Positions 6,577 through 15,300 of a DNA stretch of 33,343 bases are shown in pieces. The DNA comes from an archaeon. Lineage in GTDB: Archaea; Hydrothermarchaeota; Hydrothermarchaeia; Hydrothermarchaeales; BMS3B. The stretch is from assembly GCA_026989875.1 (NCBI GenBank), contig JALSIP010000012.1, positions 1 to 33,343 on the forward strand. Direction: 5' to 3'. The notes under the pieces were generated by a model, which did no database searches, had not been told where the DNA came from, and was given only the letters and a program-made list of their open reading frames with translations. How positions within the stretch are numbered: the stretch's first letter is position 1; every line of letters begins with the position of its first letter. The translations under genes and the position numbers were made by a program.

Positions 6577-7263
6577 CTACACCCTTCTGAACCTTCCGAT
6601 CTTCGGCTCATATATCTCGCCATCCCCCAGCAGCTCATTCAGCACGCTCTCCAGCACGCTCTCCTCAAGTCCGCTCTCCTGCAGCAGGGTTATGTACTTA
6701 ACTCCCTCGCCGTCATCCAGCTCCTCTATGAGGTTGAGCACCAGCATTTTCGGGTCAGCCTCTCCATTCTCCGGCACCTCCTCCTCCACCACCTCTATGC
6801 TCTCCTCCACCGGCTCCTCCGTAGCCTCCTGCTCCATCACCGTGCTCTCCTCTGCCTGCTCCGGGAGGCTGTGCTTCTGAATAGCTATCTCCAGCTTCCT
6901 CACCAGCTCCCAGTTCGGGTCATCCACCCTCCACACGCACTCGGCGAGCACGTAAACCTCGCCCTCGTACTCCCTGGGCTTTCCTATTACATCTGCGGTA
7001 TCTCCGACGCTGAGCTTCATAAGCGGCTCAACCTCCCTGAAGGCACGCACCGCTATGGTTGCGGTTCCATCATCTACGGTAACGCTTGCGAACTTGCCGT
7101 CCTCGCTCACAAACTTGCTCACCACCAGCCCCATCAGTCTCACCCTCCCCGCTCTCACGCCCTGCTTAGTGAGCACGTAATTGGCTTCCTTTGAGCCGCT
7201 GCGCACGAAGCTGCCCTCAACCACATCCCTGACCTCAAGCTTAACCGCGGTCTCTCGCTCCAT
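6577..7263 (-). CDS. OB-fold, RPA-like single-stranded DNA-binding protein (COG3390 type)
   Basis: A 228-residue protein. Residues about 35-120 form an OB-fold (RVRLMGLVVSKF, ASVTVDDGTATIAVRAF, VGDTADVIGKP), as in RPA32-like and RPA-associated archaeal proteins. An acidic linker (about 135-170, rich in Glu) follows, then a winged-helix-like domain ending LNELLGDGEIYEPKIGRFRRV. This tail matches the end of the adjacent MCM protein (LKKLHDSGDIFEPKHEHF) in pattern. No zinc finger is present. The likely role is binding single-stranded DNA during replication or repair. It is 9 bases downstream of the mcm stop, so the two are probably co-expressed. Confidence 0.82.
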   Translation of the reverse strand: MERETAVKLEVRDVVEGSFVRSGSKEANYVLTKQGVRAGRVRLMGLVVSKFVSEDGKFASVTVDDGTATIAVRAFREVEPLMKLSVGDTADVIGKPREYEGEVYVLAECVWRVDDPNWELVRKLEIAIQKHSLPEQAEESTVMEQEATEEPVEESIEVVEEEVPENGEADPKMLVLNLIEELDDGEGVKYITLLQESGLEESVLESVLNELLGDGEIYEPKIGRFRRV

Positions 7264-7272
7264 CCCATCACC

Positions 7273-9309
7273 TCACGCGGTCTTGAAGTGCTCATGCTTG
7301 GGCTCAAAAATATCCCCGCTGTCGTGCAGCTTCTTCAGTATCTCATCAACCTCACCCCTGGATATGCCCCTCCTCTCAGCCTCCTCCAGAATCTCAGAGC
7401 GCTTTGCCGTGCCGTACTCCTCCTCCAGCTCCCTTACTATGCTCAGAACCTCGCGAATCTTGTCCCGCTGGGACTTGGTAACCCCCACGTATATCTTGTC
7501 AATATCCACCCTGCCGGTCTCAAAGTCCAGCCCCGCCTGGGAGAGGCTGAACTTTATCAGCTCAATCGCACGCTCCGCATCCTCAGCGGTAACCACCCTG
7601 CTGAGCCTCACCCTCGCCCTTGCCCTGGCAAGCCTCACAATCGCCCAGAGCTGTCTGGCTGTAAGCGGAATCGGCACATCCTCGCTCTGCTGCGCCACCT
7701 CCCGCATCTCCACATAGAAGTCCTCAATCACCTGCCTTGCCTCCTGGCTAAGCTCCGGGAAGACGTTCTGTCTGGCATAGGCGATGTACTTCCGCAGCAT
7801 CTCCGGGGGTATAGGCGGCTGGAGCGACTCTGGAGAAGAGGCGGTGTCCAGGATGTGCCTGGCAACCTCCCTGGTCTTTGACAGGTCATCCCTCACGAAG
7901 AAAATCAGGTCAAATCTTGACAGGATGGTTGGCGGGAGGTTAACCTGCTCGGAAATCGGGCGATACTCATCAAACCTGCCGTACTTTGGATTGGCAGCCG
8001 CAAGAATTGCGCACCGTGAGCGGAAGGTTGCAAGAATTCCTGCCTTAGCGATGCTCACGCTCTGCTGCTCCATTGCCTCGTGCATAGCCGACCTGTCCCC
8101 CGGCTCCATCTTGTCAAACTCGTCAATGCAGGCTATTCCCCTGTCAGCCAGCACCAAGGCGCCTGCCTCAAGGCTCCAGCCCCCATCGCCGAACTCATCC
8201 TTAACGGCGGCAGCCGTCAAGCCCGCGCCGCTGGTGCCCTTTCCGCTTGCGTAAACTCCTCTCGGTGCGAGCTCCTTGGCAACGTACTGCAGGATTTCGC
8301 TCTTACCCGTGGCGGGCTCGCCCATGATTATTATGTGCGAATCCCCTCTTATCCTGCCCCCGTCAGGCAGCTCAATAGCCGGGGATGAGAACAGCTGGTA
8401 CATTATCGCCTCCTTAATCTCCTCGTAGCCGTAGATGTGCGGGGCGATGCTCCTTATAATCTTGCTGTAAATCTCGGGGTCACCTGCCAGCTCAAGGATT
8501 TGCCTCTCATCCTCCTTTGTTATCTGCACCTCCTCAAACTCTATCTCCACGGGGTTGAAGTTGTTTGCCTCAATAAATATCTCAACCACCCTGGACTTGG
8601 CGCCGCCGCTCTTTCTCAGGCCTGCTCTCAGCACCCCTATAATCTCCACCGAGTCACCCGGCGTCAGCCTGCCCGTCAGGTCGTCCTCAAGCATCACGAT
8701 AATCTGCTTCGGGTGCTCGCCACCCCGCAGGTCCTCCAGGTTCTCCTGCACCAGAATCTTCTGGGAGTCAACAAACTCCGAAGCTTCAACATCAAGCTTG
8801 AAGGGTCCGCGGTTCTCGCATCCCGCGCATAGGTACGGCTCCCTCAGGCTCTCATCCCTCTGCTTTATCCTGTTCACCTCCCCGCACTTCCTGCACTCAA
8901 ACGCCGCCACCACCAGCTTCGGGCGCACATCCGTTGCCTTTCGCACGATTCCCTCCACCGAAATCAGCTTGCCCACATTCTCGCTCCTTATATCCCTTAT
9001 GGGCAGCCTGCAGGTGCTGGGCAGGTTGGTGAAGCGCACATTCAGCACCGCTCTCCCCCTGCCCACGGGCTGCTCAATTCTTGAGCATGCCCTCTGGGCA
9101 GCAGGCATGGCGATGTCAGGTGAGTTTATCACCAGGTCTGCCAGCTCTATGTCATACCTGTCAAGCACCTCAAAATCAACCACCACGCTTCTGGTTTCTG
9201 GGTAGCCGTGCACCACCTCCAGTATCCGGGAGTGGTAGTATGCCCTGAAGAACCTCTCAAACCTGTCCTCAAGCTCCTCCGCCGCCTCAACCACTCGCTC
9301 CATTGTCAT
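7273..9309 (-). CDS. mcm: Replicative DNA helicase MCM
   Basis: A full-length archaeal MCM of 678 residues. The N-terminal domain carries a zinc-binding site (C139, C142, C161, C164) and OB-fold segments. The AAA+ core shows Walker A GEPATGKS (330-337), Walker B CIDEFDKM (394-401), sensor 1 AAAN (437-440) and the arginine finger in LSRFDL (463-468). The C-terminal winged helix (about 600-678) ends DSGDIFEPKHEHFKTA. No intein is present. Two ATGs (9309 and 9303) are possible; GAGGAT lies upstream of both. It follows the rhomboid gene by 19 bases and precedes the RPA-like gene by 9 bases. As a hexamer it unwinds DNA at the replication fork, and the neighbouring OB-fold protein fits that job. 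Confidence 0.97.
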   Translation of the reverse strand: MTMERVVEAAEELEDRFERFFRAYYHSRILEVVHGYPETRSVVVDFEVLDRYDIELADLVINSPDIAMPAAQRACSRIEQPVGRGRAVLNVRFTNLPSTCRLPIRDIRSENVGKLISVEGIVRKATDVRPKLVVAAFECRKCGEVNRIKQRDESLREPYLCAGCENRGPFKLDVEASEFVDSQKILVQENLEDLRGGEHPKQIIVMLEDDLTGRLTPGDSVEIIGVLRAGLRKSGGAKSRVVEIFIEANNFNPVEIEFEEVQITKEDERQILELAGDPEIYSKIIRSIAPHIYGYEEIKEAIMYQLFSSPAIELPDGGRIRGDSHIIIMGEPATGKSEILQYVAKELAPRGVYASGKGTSGAGLTAAAVKDEFGDGGWSLEAGALVLADRGIACIDEFDKMEPGDRSAMHEAMEQQSVSIAKAGILATFRSRCAILAAANPKYGRFDEYRPISEQVNLPPTILSRFDLIFFVRDDLSKTREVARHILDTASSPESLQPPIPPEMLRKYIAYARQNVFPELSQEARQVIEDFYVEMREVAQQSEDVPIPLTARQLWAIVRLARARARVRLSRVVTAEDAERAIELIKFSLSQAGLDFETGRVDIDKIYVGVTKSQRDKIREVLSIVRELEEEYGTAKRSEILEEAERRGISRGEVDEILKKLHDSGDIFEPKHEHFKTA

Positions 9310-9328
9310 ACTTCTGACATCCTCGCTA

Positions 9329-9973
9329 TTAACGTTTCCTCAGCAGGGGTGTGAGAAGGATGCCGGCGGCAAAGCCACCTGCATGGGCGAAGTAGGCAAC
9401 GCCGCCCTCGCTCACCTGCTCTAAGCTCACGAACCCCGCCAGCACCTGCAGCAGGAACCAGAAGCCCAGCACCAGTGCCGCAGGGAGGTAGACCACCCTT
9501 ATTATCACCCCCAGGAAGAGCAGCGTTTTCACCCTCGCTCCCGGGTAGGTGATGAAGTATGCTCCAAGCACCCCTGCAATTGCGCCGCTTGCCCCCACTC
9601 CCGGAATCTCCGAGTCCGGATTAGCCGCAATCTGGGCAAGCATGGCGGCAATGCCCGAGGTGAAGTAGAAGAGCACGTACCTTCGCCTTCCCATTGCATC
9701 CTCCACATTGTCCCCGAAGACGTACAGGTAGAGCATGTTTCCGAGGAGGTGCAGGAAGCCCGCGTGGATGAACATGGAGGTTAGCAGCGTGTGCACCGCC
9801 TCCCCTCTGCTCAGCCTTGCCGGCACCGCTCCGTAGGTGTAAACAAACTCCTCAAGCCTGCCCTGGCTCCACAGGCTGAGCTCATATACGAACACCGCCA
9901 GGTTCGCAAGTATCAGCAGCCACGTTACAACAGGCTTGCTTCTTGCGGGGTTGCGGTCGCCTATGGGTATCAT
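9329..9973 (-). CDS. Rhomboid-family intramembrane serine protease
   Basis: A 214-residue polytopic protein with about six membrane segments. The catalytic dyad is visible: Ser129 in GVGASGAIAG (GxSG) and His197 in YFAHAGGFAAG. The HxxxN oxyanion element is H75 and N79 in FLHLLGNM. The N-terminus MIPIGDRNPARSKPVVTWLLI is typical for prokaryotic rhomboids, and the length is normal. Its ATG overlaps the TGA of the upstream M50-like gene by 4 bases, indicating translational coupling. Rhomboids cleave membrane-helix substrates within the bilayer; the substrate is unknown here. Its place directly before mcm may reflect operon packing only. Confidence 0.93.
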   Translation of the reverse strand: MIPIGDRNPARSKPVVTWLLILANLAVFVYELSLWSQGRLEEFVYTYGAVPARLSRGEAVHTLLTSMFIHAGFLHLLGNMLYLYVFGDNVEDAMGRRRYVLFYFTSGIAAMLAQIAANPDSEIPGVGASGAIAGVLGAYFITYPGARVKTLLFLGVIIRVVYLPAALVLGFWFLLQVLAGFVSLEQVSEGGVAYFAHAGGFAAGILLTPLLRKR

Positions 9974-10635
9974 CTGCGCACCTGCCTGAGCTCTCTGAAG
10001 GCACGGTATGCGTCGCTCTTCCTGAAGCTCTTCAGCCCCAGCCTCACCAGAAGCGGGGGTGCGAACTCAAAGGGTATGTTGAGCAGGAAGAGCAGTGCAA
10101 GCACGAGCGCCGCTTCCCCTCCACCCGTGCGCAGCGCAGCCACCAGCCCCAGGAAGCTCCCCAGCACACTTCCCGCGATACCCGAGAGGTGCAGGGCTGC
10201 CCTTCTTGCGGGTGTTGCCCGCAGGTAGGTGCCGTAGTGTATCTTCAGCGTTGGCTCAATCCTTGCGGGACCGTTAAGGAAGTAGTAAAGAAAGCCTATG
10301 CCGAGCAGCCTGCCGGCGAGGATGTGGAAGAGGGTGTGCATCGTGCTCATGAGCATGAGCGTGGCGAGCAGGAACAGCGCCACCTGTGCGGCGCCCTCAA
10401 GCTCCGCAGCCAGCCTGAAGAGTGGGATGGAGAGCATCAGGGGCAGCAGCATCATCGCGGTGCCAGCTCTCAGGCTCATGCTGCGCCTCCTGAACCTTCT
10501 TGCATCTATTTCCGCAATCCTGTCCCCGTAAATCCGTGCAAGCTCCGGCTCAGCCTTCACCCGCTCCACCAGCCTCCAGAAGCGTGCCGCGCTGAAGTTC
10601 CTCTCAAGCTCCTCCAGCTCCCCTTCCAGATGCAT
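9970..10635 (-). CDS. Multi-pass membrane protein resembling a degenerate M50 (site-2) metallopeptidase
   Basis: About 221 residues: a soluble, charged N-terminal helix region of about 60 residues, then about five hydrophobic segments. The segment HTLFHILAGRLLGIGFL (His106 and His110 in track numbering) lines up with the M50 zinc motif HExxHxxxxxxxG but has Thr for the catalytic Glu. The following ARRAALHLSGIAGSVLGSFL resembles the second M50 signature (AGPxxN). The third ligand motif (usually N-x-P-x-P-x-DG) appears as NIPFEFAPP without the Asp. It may be an inactive relative with a chaperone-like or substrate-presenting role for the overlapping rhomboid gene (inference). The start may be the ATG at 10635 or a GTG at 10653. 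The similarity is by eye and is not certain. Confidence 0.6.
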   Translation of the reverse strand: MHLEGELEELERNFSAARFWRLVERVKAEPELARIYGDRIAEIDARRFRRRSMSLRAGTAMMLLPLMLSIPLFRLAAELEGAAQVALFLLATLMLMSTMHTLFHILAGRLLGIGFLYYFLNGPARIEPTLKIHYGTYLRATPARRAALHLSGIAGSVLGSFLGLVAALRTGGGEAALVLALLFLLNIPFEFAPPLLVRLGLKSFRKSDAYRAFRELRQVRR

Positions 10636-10673
10636 GCATGAGTATTTCTTCACGGCAGGTTATTAAGTTGAGC

Positions 10674-11258
10674 ATGGAAGAAGCGGCACTCACCCCACTG
10701 CAGGTTTACGTGCTGCTGCACCTCAGGCGTGCGAACACAGACTATGCAAAGGGTATAGCCAGAAAGCTCGGTCTCAGACAGGAAGAGGTTGTGCCCGTGC
10801 TGGCGCAGCTTGAGCGTATGCATCTGGTGGAGCGCTCTCCCGGGTCTGCGATAAAGAGGAGCGAGGCAAGGTTCAAGCTGGCGCATGAGGTCAGGAAGCA
10901 CCACCTGTACTACACCCTCACCCGCGGGGGCAGGCACAAGGTGCGCTCGTTGCTCGGGGCTGGAATCCAGCGCTACCTGCGGGAGCGCTACTCTGCGGAA
11001 GCTCCGGACGTGCTGGAGGTGCTCCGGCGCTCTGGCTGCGAGAATCACCTCGTGACAGCCAGGCTGGTGTCCATGCCGGGTGAGCAGGCAAAAGAGCTGC
11101 TTGAGCGCATGAGGCGGGAGAAGCTGGTGGAGGCGTGCACCGCAAAGGTTCTGAAGCGCAAGCACAGGAAAGCCAAGGCAAAGAAGGAGACCAGAACCCA
11201 CCACACCTACTACAGGCTGAGCAGGATGGGCGAGCTTCTGCTGCGGGGCGTGCTTTAG
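10674..11258 (+). CDS. Tandem DUF2250-type winged-helix protein
   Basis: About 194 residues made of two related halves. The first (about 1-95) starts LTPLQVYVLLHLRRANTDYAKGIARKLGL and ends with HHLYYTLTRGG. The second (about 100-194) has VLEVLRRSGCENHLVTARLV and closes with HHTYYRLSRMGELLLRG. Both share the basic stretch KRxxARxK/KRKHRKAK before HHxYYxL(T/S)R, a pattern I associate with DUF2250 in archaea. Both halves look like winged helices, so the protein probably binds nucleic acid. The second half is very Lys/Arg rich (KVLKRKHRKAKAKKETR). The ATG at 10674 is preferred because the homology begins there; the track start at 10638 is upstream. It is divergent from the membrane protein gene with only about 38 bases between starts, and convergent with gltX. 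Confidence 0.7.
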   Translation: MEEAALTPLQVYVLLHLRRANTDYAKGIARKLGLRQEEVVPVLAQLERMHLVERSPGSAIKRSEARFKLAHEVRKHHLYYTLTRGGRHKVRSLLGAGIQRYLRERYSAEAPDVLEVLRRSGCENHLVTARLVSMPGEQAKELLERMRREKLVEACTAKVLKRKHRKAKAKKETRTHHTYYRLSRMGELLLRGVL

Positions 11259-11260
11259 CC

Positions 11261-12943
11261 TTACGGGTGGGCATAGCATGCCACGATTCGCTCTCCAGTG
11301 GCGTCTATGCGCACGAACCCGTACCTCTCAAACTGCACCACGCTGCCAGCCGCAACCTCCCGTAGCCCTGGCTCAGCGGCGCCTCTGCGTCTCCCCTCCG
11401 CCCTGAGCACCTCCACCTCCACATTCTCCCCAGCCGGCACCCAGTGAATCAGCCTGGCTCCGAGCCTCTTCGCCTCCTCCAGCTCATAGCTGTGGAACTC
11501 AGCCAGCACGGGCTCTCCGGGCTCGGCAACCCTGATGTTGAAACCCTCCATAAGCCTCACCACCTCCCCCTGGCGAAGAGCCCCGGCATCCCTCTTAGCT
11601 ATCAGCACCTCCACCCGGTTTTCGCTGCCCTTAAGCACCAGCTCCCTGTGCCCCCTCTCGGGGTAGTCCGGGTGGAGCCTCACCTTAGCGCTGAAGCTCT
11701 CAATCCCCTCCACCCACACCCTCACAGGGGACTCCACAAAGAAGTAGCGATTCGCCTCCGGCTCAACCAGCTGCCTGTTGTATGCGAAGAGCACCTTCCA
11801 GCTAAAGCTTATATCGCTCTGCTTCACCCCCGCCTCAAGCACCGCCCTGCGCACCGCCTCTGCCCTGAAGCCCCTCCTCGCAAGCGCCCTCAGCGTTCCG
11901 AGACGCACATCATCCCAGCCAGAGTACATTCCTGCCTCAATACCCCGCCTGATTTCCGAGGTGCTCAGCCTCACCCCCTCAATCTTCATTCTGCCGTAGT
12001 GAATGAACTCCGGCATTTTCCACCCGAAAAACCTGTAGATGTAAGCCTGCTTGCGGGTGTTCACGATGTGGTCCTTGCCCCGCAGCACGTGGGTGATGCC
12101 GAGCAGGTGGTCATCCACCGCCACAGAGAAGTTCATCAGCGGGTAAACCCTTGCCCTGACCCTGGGGTGGGGTGCCTCGGAGATGCGCATTATCGGAAAA
12201 TCCCTCATCGCCGGGTCGCTGAGCTGCATGCCCGTTTTCAGCCTCACCACCGCCTCACCCTCGTGCAGCTCAGAAAACATCCTGCGGTACTCCCTCAGGT
12301 TGTCCTGCACGCTGCTCTGCCTGTGCTCGCACTCCTCCCCCCTGCGCCGCAGCTTCCTGAAGTGCTCCGCATCGCACGAGCACACGTAGGCGTTGCCCAT
12401 CTCTATCAGCCTCTGCGCATGCTCGTAGTAAACTTCAAGACGCGAGCTCTGCACCACCAGGCGGTGCACCTCAACCCCCAGCCAGTTCAGGTCCTGCGGT
12501 ATCATCTCGTAAGCCGGCGGGTACACCCTTGCGGGGTCTGTGTCCTCTATGCGCAGTATCAGCTCTCCCGAGTACCTTCTCACGTACTCATCATTCAGCA
12601 CCGCCGCCCTGGCATGCCCCAGGTGCAGCGGTCCGCTGGGGTTGGGGGCGAAGCGCATCACCACCCTTCCCTGCGCCGCTCCCGGGAGCTCCGGCAGCCC
12701 CTGCGTGCGCCTCTCAGCTACCCGTACCTCCTCCAGCCCCTCCGTCTCCCTGGCGAGCTCCTCCCTGCTCAGGGCATTCACCTCCTCCACCACCCTCTTC
12801 ACCACCTCCACCACCTCTCTCCCCCTGCTCCTGAGCTCCGGGTGCTCAGCCATCACCTTTCCCAGCACAGCCTTCCAGTCAGCCTTTCCGTACTTCCTTG
12901 CATTCAGCAAGGCGTGCCTTCTGGCAGCCTCAAGGTAGCTCAC
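11261..12943 (-). CDS. gltX: Glutamyl-tRNA synthetase, archaeal (GluQ-like class) type
   Basis: A 560-residue class Ib synthetase that charges tRNA-Glu, and probably tRNA-Gln as a non-discriminating enzyme. The signature HLGH sits at 107-110 in RFAPNPSGPLHLGHARA, and the KMSKS counterpart is LSTSE at 326-330 (GVRLSTSEIRRGIEAG). An N-terminal helical extension of about 95 residues precedes the Rossmann fold, as in archaeal and eukaryotic GluRS, and the C-terminal half is a beta-barrel anticodon-binding region (NRVEVLIAKRDAGALRQGEVVRL). Its ATG overlaps the RNase J stop by 4 bases. It is the last gene of the long minus-strand run. In several archaea gltX follows idsA in this cluster; idsA is absent here. 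Confidence 0.96.
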   Translation of the reverse strand: MSYLEAARRHALLNARKYGKADWKAVLGKVMAEHPELRSRGREVVEVVKRVVEEVNALSREELARETEGLEEVRVAERRTQGLPELPGAAQGRVVMRFAPNPSGPLHLGHARAAVLNDEYVRRYSGELILRIEDTDPARVYPPAYEMIPQDLNWLGVEVHRLVVQSSRLEVYYEHAQRLIEMGNAYVCSCDAEHFRKLRRRGEECEHRQSSVQDNLREYRRMFSELHEGEAVVRLKTGMQLSDPAMRDFPIMRISEAPHPRVRARVYPLMNFSVAVDDHLLGITHVLRGKDHIVNTRKQAYIYRFFGWKMPEFIHYGRMKIEGVRLSTSEIRRGIEAGMYSGWDDVRLGTLRALARRGFRAEAVRRAVLEAGVKQSDISFSWKVLFAYNRQLVEPEANRYFFVESPVRVWVEGIESFSAKVRLHPDYPERGHRELVLKGSENRVEVLIAKRDAGALRQGEVVRLMEGFNIRVAEPGEPVLAEFHSYELEEAKRLGARLIHWVPAGENVEVEVLRAEGRRRGAAEPGLREVAAGSVVQFERYGFVRIDATGERIVACYAHP

Positions 12944-14244
12944 ACCCTCACCCTCTGTCCGTTCCTCAGCAGGAAGACCTCGCGATTTATCGTGTATCCC
13001 AGAGACTCGGCGAGCTCCGCGTAGCTCGCCTGCATCTCCAGGGTGCCGTGGGTGGGTATGACCTTCTCCGGCTGCAGCATCTTCAGCAGGTCGTAGTGGT
13101 CCTCTTTTGAGGCGTGCCCCGAGACGTGCAGACCTTTGAACAGCCTTGCTCCCTGCAGCTTCAGCTTGGTCTCCACCGCATACCTCTGCGCCACATTTAT
13201 GGGGTTGGGTATTATGTCGGCTGAGAACAGCACCTCATCCCCCTCCTCAATCCTGTAGTCCACCTTCTGGTTTGCTATGCGGGTCAGGAGGGCATCCGGC
13301 TCGCCCTGGTGTCCTGTCACTATCAGCAGGTACCTGTGCTTCTCCTTCGCCACCCTGCGCAGCACCTTCTTTATTGCATTCTTGCTGCCGTAGATGTGGG
13401 TGTTCTCCGGCAGGTCCACGATGCCCTTGCGCTCCGCTATTCCCACGTACTTCTCCATGCTCCTGCCCAGCAGCACGGGCTCACGGTCCAGCTTCGTTGC
13501 TATGTCCACCACGCTTTTAAGCCTGGCTATGTGGGAGGAGAAGGTGGTCACGATAAGCCCCTTCTCACCGCTGCTCTTCAGCAGCGTATCCTCCAGCAGC
13601 GTTCTCGCCACCTGCTCCGAGGGTGTTCGTCCATCGTTGGAAACCCGGGTGGTCTCTATTATGAGTGCCTTCAGCCCCTCCCTGCCAAGCTCGCGTATTC
13701 GCCTGTAGTCCGGCTTCTCCCCTATCACCGGGTTGTCATCCAGCTTGAAGTCATTCAGGTAGGCTACGCTGCCCTCGCGGGTGTGCACCACCAGAAACAC
13801 GGTGTCGGGGATGCTGTGGGTTATGCGCACGAACTCTATGCTCATCTCCGGTATAAGCTGCAGCACCTCCCCCGCCTCAAGCACGTACAGCGGGTTCTGC
13901 GCCCTCCCACGGAGCTCACGCCTCACCAGCTCAATGGTGTAGGGCGTGCCTATTATAGGCGCCTCAGGAAACTTGCCCGCCAGCAGCGGCACCGCTCCAA
14001 TGTGGTCAAGATGTCCGTGGGTGAGCACTATTGCGCGGACGTTGCCGTATTCGCCGTTCATAGCTGGAATAATGCCACGCTGGGCGAGTTCCTCGTGGGA
14101 CAGCTTGGATATGTCCGTGTCCTCGTGAATAAGCACCCTGTCCAGGCGTATGCCCATATCCACCACAATAGAATCATCACCGCAGGTTATTACCGTCATG
14201 TTCCTGCCCACTTCCTCGTAGCCGCCAACCGCATGAATCTCCAT
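12940..14244 (-). CDS. rnj: Archaeal ribonuclease J (beta-CASP metallo-beta-lactamase nuclease)
   Basis: With the start at ATG 14244 (MEIHAVGGYEEVGRNM) the protein has 434 residues, normal for aRNase J. The track ORF starts 29 codons upstream, inside the neighbouring gene, and is rejected because GGGGTGATTGG before 14244 is a good ribosome site and the family N-terminus starts there. Zinc motifs visible are HGHLDH (76-81), THSIPD (about 142) and NDFKLDD (about 164), with the beta-CASP elements VTGHQGEP, HVSGHASKED and PTHG toward the C-terminus. aRNase J is a 5'-3' exonuclease in RNA turnover. It begins 4 bases after the IPP isomerase stop and overlaps gltX by 4 bases. Confidence 0.95.
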   Translation of the reverse strand: MEIHAVGGYEEVGRNMTVITCGDDSIVVDMGIRLDRVLIHEDTDISKLSHEELAQRGIIPAMNGEYGNVRAIVLTHGHLDHIGAVPLLAGKFPEAPIIGTPYTIELVRRELRGRAQNPLYVLEAGEVLQLIPEMSIEFVRITHSIPDTVFLVVHTREGSVAYLNDFKLDDNPVIGEKPDYRRIRELGREGLKALIIETTRVSNDGRTPSEQVARTLLEDTLLKSSGEKGLIVTTFSSHIARLKSVVDIATKLDREPVLLGRSMEKYVGIAERKGIVDLPENTHIYGSKNAIKKVLRRVAKEKHRYLLIVTGHQGEPDALLTRIANQKVDYRIEEGDEVLFSADIIPNPINVAQRYAVETKLKLQGARLFKGLHVSGHASKEDHYDLLKMLQPEKVIPTHGTLEMQASYAELAESLGYTINREVFLLRNGQRVRV

Positions 14245-14248
14245 CCAA

Positions 14249-15295
14249 TCACCCCAGCATGCCTCTTGCGCTGAGCCACTCCCTGCACCTGCCCAGCACC
14301 ACCGCCTTTGAGCGGCTGAGCTCTTCAACATCCCGTGAGCCGCTCAGAAACATGGCTATCCTCAGCTCCCTCTCGTAGGTGCGCAGCACCTCCATCACGC
14401 CCTCCGCCCCCTTCACCGCCTGTCTGAGCAGGGGCAGCGCAACCCCGCAGGCACGGGCACCCAAGGCAAGCGCCTTGGCTATGTCAACACCGCTTCTCAC
14501 GCCGCCCGTGGCGAAGACGGGTATAGCTACGGAGCGTGCGCACTCCACTAAGCTAACCACCGTCGGGATGCCCCAGCTCAGGAAGTTCTTAGCGAGCTGC
14601 TCTGTTCCGCGGTAGCTCTCCACCACAGCAAAGCTCGTCCCTCCTGCGCCTCCCACATCTATGGCAGAGACGCCCGCCTCCTGCAGCCGCAGGGCATCCT
14701 CGGCGCATATTCCCGAGCCCGTCTCCTTGACTATGACAGGCACATCAAGAGCCTCGCACACCTCCGAGATGCGCTCAAGCACGCCCGCAAACTGGGTGTC
14801 GCCCTCCCGCTGCACCGCCTCCTGCAGCGGGTTCAGGTGCAGGGCTATGGCATCAGCCTCAATCATCTCCACCGCGCGCTGCGCCTCCTTGGGGGTGAAC
14901 CCCCTGCAGAACTGCACGGCGCCAAGATTTGCTATGAGAAAGGCATCCGGAGCATGCTTCCTCGCCACCGTGAAGCTCCTCACAAGCTCCCTCTTCTCAA
15001 TCCCCGCACGCTGGCTGCCCACGCCCAGCGGGATGTTCAGCTCCTGCGCAGCTATGGCGAGGTTGCGGTTGATTTTCTCAGCCTCCGGATGACCGCCGGT
15101 CATTGCGGCTATGAAGAGGGGCATGCTGACCTCCCTGCCCATAAAAGAGGTTCGCAGGTCTATGCTCTCTGCATCAACCTCCGGCAGTGCCCGGTGCACC
15201 AGCACAACATCCTCAAATCCCGCGCTGACCGCAGCCTCAACACTTTCATTCAGGCATATACGTATGTGGTCAAGCTTCCTTTCTGATATGCTCAT
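14249..15295 (-). CDS. fni: Type 2 isopentenyl-diphosphate delta-isomerase (FMN dependent)
   Basis: A 348-residue enzyme that interconverts isopentenyl and dimethylallyl diphosphate. Typical features are the N-terminal [23 protein letters not shown], the Gly/Ser-rich [37 protein letters not shown], the FMN phosphate-binding [12 protein letters not shown], and [22 protein letters not shown]. Length and motif order match the family. It starts 5 bases after the isopentenyl phosphate kinase stop with ribosome site AGAGGTAG. Together with the two upstream kinases it carries out the late archaeal mevalonate route to the precursors of ether lipids. Confidence 0.97.
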   Translation of the reverse strand: MSISERKLDHIRICLNESVEAAVSAGFEDVVLVHRALPEVDAESIDLRTSFMGREVSMPLFIAAMTGGHPEAEKINRNLAIAAQELNIPLGVGSQRAGIEKRELVRSFTVARKHAPDAFLIANLGAVQFCRGFTPKEAQRAVEMIEADAIALHLNPLQEAVQREGDTQFAGVLERISEVCEALDVPVIVKETGSGICAEDALRLQEAGVSAIDVGGAGGTSFAVVESYRGTEQLAKNFLSWGIPTVVSLVECARSVAIPVFATGGVRSGVDIAKALALGARACGVALPLLRQAVKGAEGVMEVLRTYERELRIAMFLSGSRDVEELSRSKAVVLGRCREWLSARGMLG

Positions 15296-15300
15296 CCAAT

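Noticed and set aside
9943-10641. Plus-strand ORF of 232 aa opposite the rhomboid/M50-like pair
   Set aside because: Antisense to two overlapping membrane-protein genes that show family motifs; this frame shows none.
11444-13024. Long plus-strand ORF of 526 aa opposite gltX
   Set aside because: It is antisense to a clear GluRS gene, has no domain pattern, is rich in His/Pro/Leu as expected for a GC-rich shadow frame, and has no ribosome site.
13309-14274. Plus-strand ORF of 321 aa opposite RNase J
   Set aside because: Antisense shadow of a recognised gene with no motif or promoter.
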